From assembly GCA_002343845.1 (NCBI GenBank), contig DDSQ01000140.1, positions 1 through 6,966 on the forward strand: a stretch of DNA of 6,966 nt, in the 5' to 3' direction. Below are positions 1 to 6,966 of the stretch, piece by piece. Source of the DNA: Planctomycetes bacterium UBA2386. GTDB lineage: Bacteria; Planctomycetota; UBA1135; UBA2386. Positions within the stretch are counted from its first letter, which is position 1. Every line of letters begins with the position of its first letter. Below the pieces are notes generated by a model, which ran no database searches, was not told the origin of the DNA, and worked only from the letters and a program-made list of their open reading frames with translations. The translations under genes were made by a program, and so were the position numbers.

Positions 1-1
1 C

Positions 2-214
2 CTGCTGCGGCTGTCGGTCGGCATCGAGGCGGCGGCCGACCTGCGTGCGGACCTGCTGGCGGCGCTGGACCGTGTGGCAGCACTGCCGGCACGGGTGCCG
101 ATCGTGGCTGCGAGCGAGCCCGAGCGAATTGCTGCATCCGCGCATCGTGCGGGTGCGGTAGCGTGCGCGCACCAGACCCTGCGGGACTCTTCCGACCCGC
201 ACGACTTCGCATGA
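2..214 (+). CDS. C-terminal end of a trans-sulfuration family PLP enzyme (partial)
   Basis: Only the last 70 codons are inside the window; the 5' part lies to the left. The reading frame opens with LLRLSVGIE followed by a pattern ending ADLLAALDRV. This is the typical end of the Cys/Met metabolism PLP family (cystathionine gamma-synthase, cystathionine beta/gamma-lyase, O-acetylhomoserine sulfhydrylase), where the RLSVGIE stretch contributes to the substrate-binding C-terminal domain. The active-site lysine and PLP-binding residues are not visible, so the exact member cannot be named. Family members usually stop soon after this helix. Here about 45 more residues follow, rich in Ala, Arg and His, ending in DPHDFA. 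The TGA stop (212-214) overlaps the ATG of the lpxA-like gene as ATGA, so the two are probably translated from one message. The family is seen directly in the motif; the enzyme's role in sulfur amino acid metabolism is inference. Confidence 0.72.
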   Translation: MLRLSVGIEAAADLRADLLAALDRVAALPARVPIVAASEPERIAASAHRAGAVACAHQTLRDSSDPHDFA

Positions 215-1035
215 TCCACCCGAACGCGCTCGTACATCCGTCCGTCGACGTGCGTGGCGCCCACATCGGCGCCTTCGCCATCGTCGAGGCCGGTGTCGTG
301 CTGGGCCAGGGCTGCACGATCGGCGAGCACGCGGTGGTGCGGGCGGGCTGCGAACTCGGCGACGGCGTGGTCGTCGACAGCTTCGCGGTGGTCGGCGGCG
401 CGCCGCAGATGCGCGGCGCGGTGCCGCCCGCGGGCGTCGTGCGCATCGGCGCGCGCACCGTGCTGCGCGAAGGCGTGACGGTGAACCGGCCGACAACGGC
501 CGGGGGCGCCACGATCCTCGGGAACGACTGCATGCTGATGGCCAACAGCCACGTCGGCCACGACTGCGTCGTCGGCAACGGCGTGACGCTGGCCAACAAC
601 GTGATGCTCGCCGGCTTCGTGAACGTCGGCGACGGCACCTTCGTCGGCGGCGGGGCGGGCGTGCACCAGTTCGTGCGCATCGGCCCCGGCGCCATGATCG
701 GCGGCAACGCGGCGATCTCGTACGACGTGCCGCCGTACGCAATCGCCGCCGAACGCAACCAGATCCACGGCATCAACCTGGTCGGACTGCGGCGCAGCAA
801 GATGCCGAGCGCGGCGGTCGCGGACCTCAAGCGCTGCTACCACGCCGTCTACTGCGGGCCCGGTGACCTGCGCGCGCGCGTGCAGGCGCTGCTCGCCGAG
901 CGCGCCTGCAGCGAGGACAACGCGGGCCGGCGCTTCCTCGAGTTCTTCGCCGGCGGCAAGCGCGGGTTCACGCGGCCGCGGTCGCGGCGCGCCGGGGATG
1001 TCGACGTCGCCGGCGGTCAGCCGGCCGAGGCCTGA
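211..1035 (+). CDS. lpxA: LpxA-like acyl-ACP--UDP-sugar O-acyltransferase
   Basis: 274 residues (E. coli LpxA has 262). In lipid A synthesis LpxA is cytoplasmic and trimeric and moves a 3-hydroxyacyl chain from ACP to O3 of UDP-GlcNAc. Residues 1-175 form left-handed beta-helix hexapeptide repeats. The start MIHPNALVHP matches the family start, and ATG 211 overlaps the upstream stop as ATGA. An upstream in-frame GTG at 163 is less likely because it adds residues without family character. No good Shine-Dalgarno precedes 211, which fits translational coupling. Catalytic His is H117 (SHVGHDC, equivalent to E. coli H125); VHQF holds H152 (equivalent to H160). Later landmarks are DVPPY at 172-176 and GLRR at 192-195, then a helical C-terminal domain. 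By hand alignment several sugar-contact positions differ (D74 to M67, K76 to G69, H144 to F136), while the chain-length Gly173 is kept as G165. The last about 20 residues are an extra Arg/Ala/Gly tail. The gene is not next to lpxD, fabZ or lpxB within the window. The family is clear; the exact sugar substrate is less certain. Confidence 0.9.
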   Translation: MIHPNALVHPSVDVRGAHIGAFAIVEAGVVLGQGCTIGEHAVVRAGCELGDGVVVDSFAVVGGAPQMRGAVPPAGVVRIGARTVLREGVTVNRPTTAGGATILGNDCMLMANSHVGHDCVVGNGVTLANNVMLAGFVNVGDGTFVGGGAGVHQFVRIGPGAMIGGNAAISYDVPPYAIAAERNQIHGINLVGLRRSKMPSAAVADLKRCYHAVYCGPGDLRARVQALLAERACSEDNAGRRFLEFFAGGKRGFTRPRSRRAGDVDVAGGQPAEA

Positions 1036-1036
1036 C
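1016..1036. repeat. Inverted repeat carrying both stop codons of the convergent genes
   Basis: GTCAG (1016-1020) and CTGAC (1032-1036) are perfect 5-bp inverted arms around an 11-base GC-rich centre. The minus-strand TGA of the symporter (1017-1019) sits in the left arm, and the plus-strand TGA of the lpxA-like gene (1033-1035) sits in the right arm. No T-run follows on either strand, so it is not a classical Rho-independent terminator. A weak bidirectional hairpin, or simply chance, is possible. Confidence 0.35.
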
Positions 1037-2783
1037 GGCGTTCGAACGCGATGCACAGCGTGCCGACGGCGAGCACGCCGACGCAGCCGACGACGTTGTA
1101 CCAGAGGAAGTGCACCTTCCAGGTGAAGTGCACCGCCATCACGGACGCCATGCCGCCGAGCAGGCCGATCGCGCCGGCGCGCGCGCGGGCGCCGGGCACG
1201 AACAGCGCCAGCGCGAAGATGCCCAGCAGGCTGCCGTAGAAGAACGAGCCGAAGCGGTTGATCTGTTCGATCACCGAGCCGCCGCCGGCGAAGAACAGCG
1301 CCATCGCCGTCGCCAAGGCGCCCCAGAACAACGTCATCGCCTTGCCGACGCGCAGCGCTTGCTGCTCGCTCGCGCGCGGCGCCAGCCACCGTCGGTACAG
1401 ATCGACGACGCTGGCCGCGCTCAGGGCGTTCAGCGTGCTGTCGATGCTCGACATCGCCGCGGCGAAGATCGCGGCGACGATCAGGCCGAGCATCAGCGGT
1501 GGCACGTGGTCGAACAGGAACCGGCAGAACACGTCGTTGGTGTCATCGGCGTCCCTGGCGCGGGCTGCCGGGTCGATCGACCGGGCGACGAGCAGGCGCG
1601 CCTCGGCGCGGATCGTGGCGACGTCGCGCACGGCGTCCTGGTAGGCGCGCAGGGCGTCGGGGTCGGAGCGTGGACCGTCCGGAAGTGCGGCGATCTGCGC
1701 CATGCGGGTCTGCCGTTCGGCCGTGGCGCGGTCGAACCGTTCCTGCAGCGGCTGCAGGCTCGCGGCGACGACCGGGTCCTGCGCGCGTTCCCGGTGCACG
1801 GTCTTGTTCAGCAGCGGCTGGCCGTGCACGGCGAAGAACAGGTACATCAGCACGCCCAGCACGAGCACCAGGACCTGCATCGGCACCTTGGTGAACGCCG
1901 ACAGCAGCAGGCTCAGCCGGCTGGCGCGCACGTCCTTGCTGGTGAGCAGGCGCTGGGCCTGGCTGTGGTCGCAGCCGAAGTAGGCGAGGTGCAGGAACAT
2001 GCCGCCGAACACGCCCGACCAGACGTTGTACTCGGCCTCCCAGAAGCTCGGCGTGCCGGCTCCCGCCGCGGCGTCGGCGACCGTTCGCGGCAGCAGCGAC
2101 TCGTGCGCCGGCACCAGGTCGCAGGCGTTGAGCTTGCCGGCAGCGCCCGCGAGATCGAGCAACTGGCCGATGCCGAAGTGCGGCAGCAGATCGACGAGCA
2201 GCAGGCCCAGGATCGCGAACAGGCCGACGACGATGACCGTCATCTGCTTGACGTCGGTCCAGATCACGGCCGAGACCCCGCCGACGAGCGTGTAGAGCGT
2301 GGTGAGCCCGCCGATCACCAGCACCGACTCCCACGTCGGCAGACCGAGCATCGACGACAGCGCCACCGACGGCGCGTAGATCACGACGCCCAGCGCGAGG
2401 CAGCGCGAGAACAGGAAGATCAGGCTGGCCAGCGTGCGCGTCGCCGGGCCGAAGCGACCCTCGAGGTACTCGTACGGGGTGAGGATCAGGCGGCTGCGGA
2501 ACAGCGGCACCAGGAAGATGCAGAGCAGCACCATCGCGAACGGCAGCCCGAAGTAGCTCTGCACGAAGTGCATGCCGTGCTCGAAGCCCTGCCCGGTCGT
2601 GCCCAGGATCGTGATGGCGCTCGCCTGCGTCGCCATGATCGACAGCCCGGCGGCCCACCAGGGGATCGCGCGGTTGCCGGCGTAGTAGCCCTCCAGACTC
2701 TTGGCCGTGTGCGCGCGGCGCAGGCCGTCCCACACGCACCAGAGCAGGAACAGCGTGAAGACGCTCCAGTCGATCCAGCTCAT
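1017..2783 (-). CDS. Sodium:solute symporter family (SSS/SLC5) transporter, substrate unknown
   Basis: 588 residues, inner-membrane, expected to couple Na+ entry to solute uptake. About 13 hydrophobic segments are visible, roughly at residues 5-19, 41-62, 77-95, 120-145, 152-170, 180-200, 255-272, 290-318, 428-445, 480-500, 512-530, 537-553 and 563-580. Family marks are GYYAGNRAIPWW (32-43), the MATQASAITILG helix break (50-61), the Gly-rich TLVGGVSAVIWTDVKQ (164-179) and AAAMSSIDSTLNALS (441-455). In the last, A442-x-x-S445-S446 matches the Na2-site pattern of vSGLT-type transporters. Between the helices ending near 318 and starting near 428 lies a hydrophilic insertion of about 105 residues (320-425), rich in Gln, Arg and Ala and probably helical; it ends in DADDTNDVF. 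The start MSWIDW was chosen because it overlaps the upstream small gene's stop as ATGA and begins the first helix; the in-frame extension further upstream is a shadow of that small gene. No Shine-Dalgarno is seen, so translation is probably coupled. Nothing here reveals the substrate (sugar, amino acid, carboxylate or other). Confidence 0.93.
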   Translation of the reverse strand: MSWIDWSVFTLFLLWCVWDGLRRAHTAKSLEGYYAGNRAIPWWAAGLSIMATQASAITILGTTGQGFEHGMHFVQSYFGLPFAMVLLCIFLVPLFRSRLILTPYEYLEGRFGPATRTLASLIFLFSRCLALGVVIYAPSVALSSMLGLPTWESVLVIGGLTTLYTLVGGVSAVIWTDVKQMTVIVVGLFAILGLLLVDLLPHFGIGQLLDLAGAAGKLNACDLVPAHESLLPRTVADAAAGAGTPSFWEAEYNVWSGVFGGMFLHLAYFGCDHSQAQRLLTSKDVRASRLSLLLSAFTKVPMQVLVLVLGVLMYLFFAVHGQPLLNKTVHRERAQDPVVAASLQPLQERFDRATAERQTRMAQIAALPDGPRSDPDALRAYQDAVRDVATIRAEARLLVARSIDPAARARDADDTNDVFCRFLFDHVPPLMLGLIVAAIFAAAMSSIDSTLNALSAASVVDLYRRWLAPRASEQQALRVGKAMTLFWGALATAMALFFAGGGSVIEQINRFGSFFYGSLLGIFALALFVPGARARAGAIGLLGGMASVMAVHFTWKVHFLWYNVVGCVGVLAVGTLCIAFERRQASAG

Positions 2784-2932
2784 GGGCGGCCCAGGGGGAT
2801 CTGGTAGTGGTTCGTGAACCACCAGAGCAGCGCCATGACCACGATCGCGAGTCCGCAGGCGACGGCGTAGGTGGCGGCCCAACTGCCGAGCGGCGGTGGC
2901 TCGGTCGGCGTGCCCGGTTCGGAGGTGGCCAT
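2780..2932 (-). CDS. Small single-helix membrane protein coupled to the symporter
   Basis: About 50 residues from the ATG at 2932. A Pro/Glu/Thr-rich start (SEPGTPTEPPPLGS) is followed by one strong hydrophobic helix, about WAATYAVACGLAIVVMALLWW, and a short end FTNHYQIPLGRP. The TGA (2780-2782) overlaps the ATG of the symporter as ATGA, a strong sign that it is translated. From general knowledge, small one-helix proteins with a W..YA...G..hydrophobic..FT pattern occur directly before SSS transporters in Bacteroidetes and PVC bacteria, but I cannot name a family. A role as an accessory or assembly subunit of the transporter is inference. The start is uncertain: in-frame ATGs at 2968 and 2974 and a GTG at 2977 would add up to 15 residues (basic, ERGATKRFATR). 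The 2968 ATG has a weak GGTGA about 5 bases upstream, while 2932 has no Shine-Dalgarno. The upstream starts lie in or next to an inverted repeat, which makes 2932 or 2968 more likely than 2977. Confidence 0.62.
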   Translation of the reverse strand: MATSEPGTPTEPPPLGSWAATYAVACGLAIVVMALLWWFTNHYQIPLGRP

Positions 2933-2974
2933 GCGCGTAGCGAACCGCTTCGTCGCTCCTCGTTCCATGCGCAT

Positions 2975-2994
2975 CACCGCGTTTCGACGCGGTG
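2975..2994. promoter_or_regulatory. Perfect 8-bp stem-loop with TTCG loop in the divergent spacer
   Basis: CACCGCGT (2975-2982) and ACGCGGTG (2987-2994) are perfect reverse complements around a TTCG loop. A U-G pair could add one step (2974/2995). It lies between the divergent small-membrane-protein/symporter unit and the helicase operon. No T-run follows on either strand, so a terminator is unlikely. It could act as an operator for a dimeric repressor on both promoters, or as a stable UUCG-capped hairpin in a 5' leader. The structure is seen directly; the function is inference. The 8-base ATGCGCAT palindrome at 2967-2974 abuts it. Confidence 0.45.
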
Positions 2995-3014
2995 GCGGGC
3001 CGTCGCCGTTCGCC

Positions 3015-3020
3015 TATGCT
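3015..3020 (+). promoter_or_regulatory. Possible -10 element for the helicase operon
   Basis: TATGCT is the most AT-like hexamer in the very GC-rich spacer and resembles a sigma-70 -10 box. Transcription from it would start around 3026-3028, only a few bases before the ATG at 3032, giving a near-leaderless message. That fits the absence of a Shine-Dalgarno before this gene. No convincing -35 box lies 16-18 bases upstream, so confidence is low. Confidence 0.22.
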
Positions 3021-3031
3021 CGCCCGCGCCG

Positions 3032-5220
3032 ATGACCGACCCGATCTACGCCGACCTCAACGCCGAACAGGCCGCCGCGGTCGCACACGGCACCGGCCCG
3101 CTGATGGTGCTCGCCGGGGCTGGGTCCGGCAAGACGCGCGTGGTCACGCGCCGCATCGCGCGGCTGCTGCGGGACGGCGTGCGCCCCGGGCAGATCCTGG
3201 CGATGACGTTCACCAACAAGGCCGCGGCCGAGATGGCGCGGCGCGTCGAGGAGCTGGGCGGCGGGTTCGTGCGCGTCGCGACGTTCCACTCGGCGTGCGC
3301 GCGCTTCCTGCGCCGCGACGGCCGGCTGCTCGGCTACCCGCCGGACTTCTCGATCTACGACACCCAGGACCGCGACACGCTGATCAAGGAACTGCTCGCC
3401 GACCTCGGCATCGGCACGGCGCAGGCGAAGCCGTCGCAGATCGGGCAGTGGATCAGCAAGCTGAAGAACGCCGCCATGACGCCGGGCGACATGGGCGGCG
3501 GCGACGACATCAGCCGCATCGTCGAGCGGGTCTGGACCCCGTACCACGAACGCATGCAGCAGGTCGGGGCGATGGACTTCGACGACCTGCTCGGCGTCTT
3601 CCTGCGCATCCTGCGCGAGTTCCCCGACGTCGCCGAACACTACGCGGCGCGCTACCCGTGGGTGCTGGTCGACGAGTTCCAGGACACCAACCGGGTGCAG
3701 TACGACCTGCTGAAGTTGCTGTGCCCGCCGCCCGGCAACCTCTGCGTCGTCGGGGACCCGGACCAGTCGATCTACGGGTTCCGCGGCGCCGAGGTGCGCA
3801 ACATCCTCGAGTTCGACCGCGAGTACCCGACCACGACGATCGTGCGGCTCGAGCAGAACTACCGCAGCTCGGCGAACATCCTGCGCGGCGCGGAGGGCGT
3901 GATCGCGCACAACACGCTGCGCAAGGACAAGCGGCTGCGCACCGACCAGGCGCCGGGCACGCCGATCCTGCGCTTCAAGGCCACGGGTCAGCAGGAAGAG
4001 GCGGCGACGATCGTCGACGGCATCAAGGCCCTCGCCGAGGAAGGCGTCGGCCTCGACCAGGTGGCGGTGTTCTACCGCGCGCACTGGCTGTCCCGCGGCA
4101 TCGAACAGGCGTGCAAGGACGCGGGCGTGCCGTACGAGATCGTCGGCGGGTTGTCGTTCTTCGAGCGGCGCGAGATCAAGGACCTGCTCGCCTACCTGCG
4201 GGTGCTGGTCAATCCACTCGACGACGTCAGCATGGCCCGCATCGTCAACGTGCCGCCGCGAGGGCTCGGCAAGGCCGGCATCGAGAAGCTGCGCGCGATC
4301 GCGTTCGCCGAAGGGATGTCGCTGCGCGAAGTCGTCGCCGAGCCAGCGCTGCACGCCGAGTTCGGGCCGAAGGCGAGGAAGGGGCTGGCGGCGCTGGCCG
4401 AGGTGCTGGCACGGGCGCAGCAGGCGAGTGCCGAAGGGGCGCACGGGCCGCTGCGGCTCATCCTCGCCGGCACCGGCTACCTGCAGCACGCGACGAGCTA
4501 CGGCGATGCCGAGGACAGCACGCGCGAGGAGAACATCGCCGAACTGGTCAGCGACGCGGTCCAGCACGACCAGGCGCCGCCGGCGGCAGCGGGCGACGGC
4601 GACGACGGAACCGCCGCGACCGGGCTCGCCGGGTACCTGCAGCACGTCGCCCTGCTGACCTCGGCGGACACCGAAGGCCAAGGGCCGGCGGTGCGGCTGA
4701 TGACTGTGCACGCGGCGAAGGGCCTCGAGTTCGACCACGTGTTCGTCGCCGGGCTCGAGGAGGGCACGTTCCCGAGCCAGCGCGTCGCCGACGATCCCGA
4801 GGGCCTCGAGGAAGAACGGCGCCTGATGTACGTGGCGATGACGCGCGCCCGCAAGTCGCTGCTGCTGAGTTCGGTGCGCGACCGCATGGTCAACGGCGAG
4901 ATGATGTCGCTGCGGCCGTCGCGCTTCCTGCGCGAGGTGCCCGCCGAGTGCATGCAGAACTTCGCGCCGTCGTGGCGTCGGTACGAGGCCGATGACGACG
5001 GGCCGCGCAGCACCGGTTGGAGCGTGACCCCGGATCCCGAAGCGCTGGCGGCGCTGCGCACCGGCACGCGCGTGCGGCACGAGCTGTACGGCGATGGCGT
5101 GGTGCGCCGCGTCGCCGGCCGCGCGACGAACGCGCGCGCCGTGGTGCGGTTCGCCGACGGGATCGAGCGCGAGTTCGTGCTCGAGTACGCCGGGCTGAAG
5201 CTGCTCGAGGACCTGGAGGC

Positions 5221-5224
<4 letters not shown>
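3032..5224 (+). CDS. pcrA: PcrA/UvrD-like superfamily 1A ATP-dependent 3'-5' DNA helicase
   Basis: 730 residues, close to the usual 720-740 of UvrD/PcrA. Such helicases unwind DNA in nucleotide-excision and mismatch repair, restart stalled forks and strip recombinase filaments. Motifs in order: Q motif LNAEQAAAV (9-17), Walker A AGAGSGKT (28-35, K34), TFTNKAA (59-65), ATFHSACARFLRRD (83-96), MDFDDLL (181-187), Walker B VLVDEFQDTN (211-220, D214/E215), GDPDQSIYGFRGA (241-253), LEQNYRSS (273-280), MTVHAAKGLEFD (557-568) and EEERRLMYVAMTRAR (593-607). The whole motor is intact. Residues 511-531 are a short Asp/Gly/Ala-rich disordered insert. The end (about 676-725, RTGTRVRHELYGDGVV onward) resembles the Tudor-like domain by which PcrA/UvrD binds RNA polymerase. 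The TFHS.C.R.LRRD form and this tail favour PcrA-like over Rep. ATG 3032 was chosen because MTDPIYADLNAEQ begins the domain; upstream in-frame sequence is Arg-rich noise. The stop overlaps the next GTG as GTGA. Confidence 0.95.
5207..5211 (+). promoter_or_regulatory. Ribosome binding site supporting the GTG start at 5221
   Basis: GAGGA lies 9 bases before the GTG at 5221, inside the end of the helicase gene. A second GGAGG at 5215-5219 is only one base from the GTG and is probably too close. Together with the GTGA stop/start overlap this supports the GTG; the next in-frame ATG (5401) would remove the start of the AAA+ domain. Confidence 0.5.
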
Positions 5225-6135
<911 letters not shown>

Positions 6136-6140
6136 CGCGC

Positions 6141-6966
6141 ATGCCCGACATCGTGCTGGCGACGCAGAACGCGAAGTGGATCCACGCGTCGTTCGGGCTG
6201 CGCTGCCTGCGCGCCAACCTCGGCCCGCTGCGCGAGCGCAGCGCGATCCGCGAGTTCGAGATCGCCCAGCGCCCGGTCGACGTCGCCGAGGCGATCCTCG
6301 CCGAGTCTCCGCGCCTCGTCGGGCTCGGCGTCTACGTCTGGAACGCCGCGCCCGCACTGCAGCTCGTGCGCATCCTGAAGCAGGTGGCGCCGGAAGTGGC
6401 GATCGTGCTCGGCGGCCCCGAAGTCAGCCACGAGACCGACGAGCAGCCGATCTGTGCGCTCGCTGACCACGTCGTGCGCGGCGAAGCCGATCTCGCGTTC
6501 CGCGACGTCTGTGCATCGCTGCTCGCCGGCCAGACCGTGCCGCGCATCGTCGATGCGCCGCTGCCACACTTCCACGAGATGGCGTCGCCGTACGACGAGT
6601 ACACCGACGCCGACATCGCGCACCGCATCGTCTACGTCGAGAGTTCGCGCGGCTGCCCGTTCACCTGCGAGTTCTGCCTGTCGGCGCTCGACGTGCCGGT
6701 GCGCAAGGCCGACACCGCCGTGTTCCTCGCGCAGATGGAACGGCTGCTCGCGCGCGGCGTGCGCCACTTCAAGTTCGTCGACCGCACGTTCAACCTCGGC
6801 ATCGCCACCGCCGCCGCGATCCTGCGGTTCTTCCGCGAGCGCTGGCAACCAGGCCTGTTCCTGCACTTCGAACTGATCCCCGACCGGTTGCCGGACGAGC
6901 TGCGGGCGGAGATCGCGGCTTTCCCGCCGGGTGCTCTGCAGTTCGAGGTCGGCGTGCAGACGCTCG
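6141..6966 (+). CDS. B12-binding domain radical SAM protein (partial, 3' end outside)
   Basis: The first 275 residues are visible; the frame is still open at the window end. Residues 1 to about 130 form a cobalamin-binding Rossmann-like domain: the start MPDIVLATQNAKWIHASFG, then LVGLGVYVWN and VLGGPEVSHE (89-98), then HVVRGEADLAF. The radical SAM domain follows with YVESSRGCPFTCEFC, whose C172, C176 and C179 form the CxxxCxxC that holds the [4Fe-4S] cluster and SAM. The KFVDRTFN strand and FEVGVQT (268-274) are typical of this barrel. The NAKWIHASFGLR start resembles B12-radical SAM proteins that carry a C-terminal DUF4080 domain, but that part lies outside the window. Members of the class methylate unreactive carbons or rearrange substrates; the substrate cannot be read here. 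The gene begins 5 bp after the sigma-54 activator with a good ribosome binding site, so it is probably in the same operon. Confidence 0.93.
   Translation, partial: MPDIVLATQNAKWIHASFGLRCLRANLGPLRERSAIREFEIAQRPVDVAEAILAESPRLVGLGVYVWNAAPALQLVRILKQVAPEVAIVLGGPEVSHETDEQPICALADHVVRGEADLAFRDVCASLLAGQTVPRIVDAPLPHFHEMASPYDEYTDADIAHRIVYVESSRGCPFTCEFCLSALDVPVRKADTAVFLAQMERLLARGVRHFKFVDRTFNLGIATAAAILRFFRERWQPGLFLHFELIPDRLPDELRAEIAAFPPGALQFEVGVQTL

Noticed and set aside
163..210. Longer lpxA start at GTG 163
   Set aside because: The extra 16 residues (Arg/Pro/Ala) are not family-like, while ATG 211 gives the standard MIHPNALVHP start and an ATGA overlap with the upstream gene.
1110..2807. Long plus-strand open frame (565 codons) opposite the symporter
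   Set aside because: The translation is dominated by Arg, Ala, Gln, Glu and His with no domain or hydrophobic pattern. It mirrors the real symporter gene and is a by-product of the high GC content.
2939..2957. Short inverted repeat AGCGA/TCGCT before the small membrane protein
   Set aside because: Only 5-bp arms in a sequence rich in GCG and CGC; expected by chance.
2992..4995. Second plus-strand frame inside the helicase gene
   Set aside because: An out-of-frame shadow with extreme Arg/Ala/Gly content; the 3032-5224 frame has the full set of SF1 motifs.
3014..5080. Long minus-strand open frame (688 codons) opposite the helicase
   Set aside because: Low-complexity Arg/Ala/Val/Leu/His translation without motifs, whereas the opposite strand encodes every helicase motif in order.
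5017..5220. Longer start for the sigma-54 activator inside the helicase gene
   Set aside because: The upstream extension is an Arg-rich shadow of the helicase tail. GTG 5221 has a GAGGA at good spacing and a GTGA overlap.

Overview
The window is very GC-rich (about 70% by eye) and almost fully coding. All real genes show strong G/C preference at the third codon position. A lipid A type acyltransferase (LpxA) implies a Gram-negative cell with an outer membrane, and a sigma-54 activator implies that RpoN is present. The lineage cannot be fixed from sequence reading alone. My best guess is a high-GC member of the PVC group (Planctomycetota or Verrucomicrobiota), because the LpxA is divergent, the helicase is PcrA-like, and the symporter with a long loop is preceded by a one-helix protein. 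A high-GC proteobacterium is not excluded. I see no mobile element, CRISPR array, tRNA or rRNA.

Left part (1-1035, plus strand): the last about 70 codons of a trans-sulfuration type PLP enzyme run by an ATGA overlap into an lpxA-like gene. The lpxA tail overlaps by 19 bp the tail of a convergent gene on the minus strand.

Middle part (1017-2932, minus strand): a two-gene unit. A very small one-helix membrane protein is followed, again through an ATGA overlap, by a 588-residue sodium:solute symporter with a loop insertion of roughly 105 residues. A spacer of about 100 bp (2933-3031) holds a perfect 8-bp stem with a TTCG loop and the start region of the divergent right-hand operon.

Right part (3032-6966, plus strand): three tightly packed genes. 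A PcrA/UvrD superfamily 1A helicase is followed, via a GTGA overlap, by a minimal sigma-54 AAA+ activator that lacks both a receiver domain and a DNA-binding domain. After 5 bp comes a B12-binding radical SAM protein that runs off the window.

The left and middle genes concern envelope lipid synthesis and solute uptake. The right operon joins DNA repair, sigma-54 control and a radical SAM enzyme, an unusual combination. The points most worth a second look are the stripped-down sigma-54 activator and its neighbours, the LpxA with changed sugar-contact residues, and the symporter with its small coupled partner.
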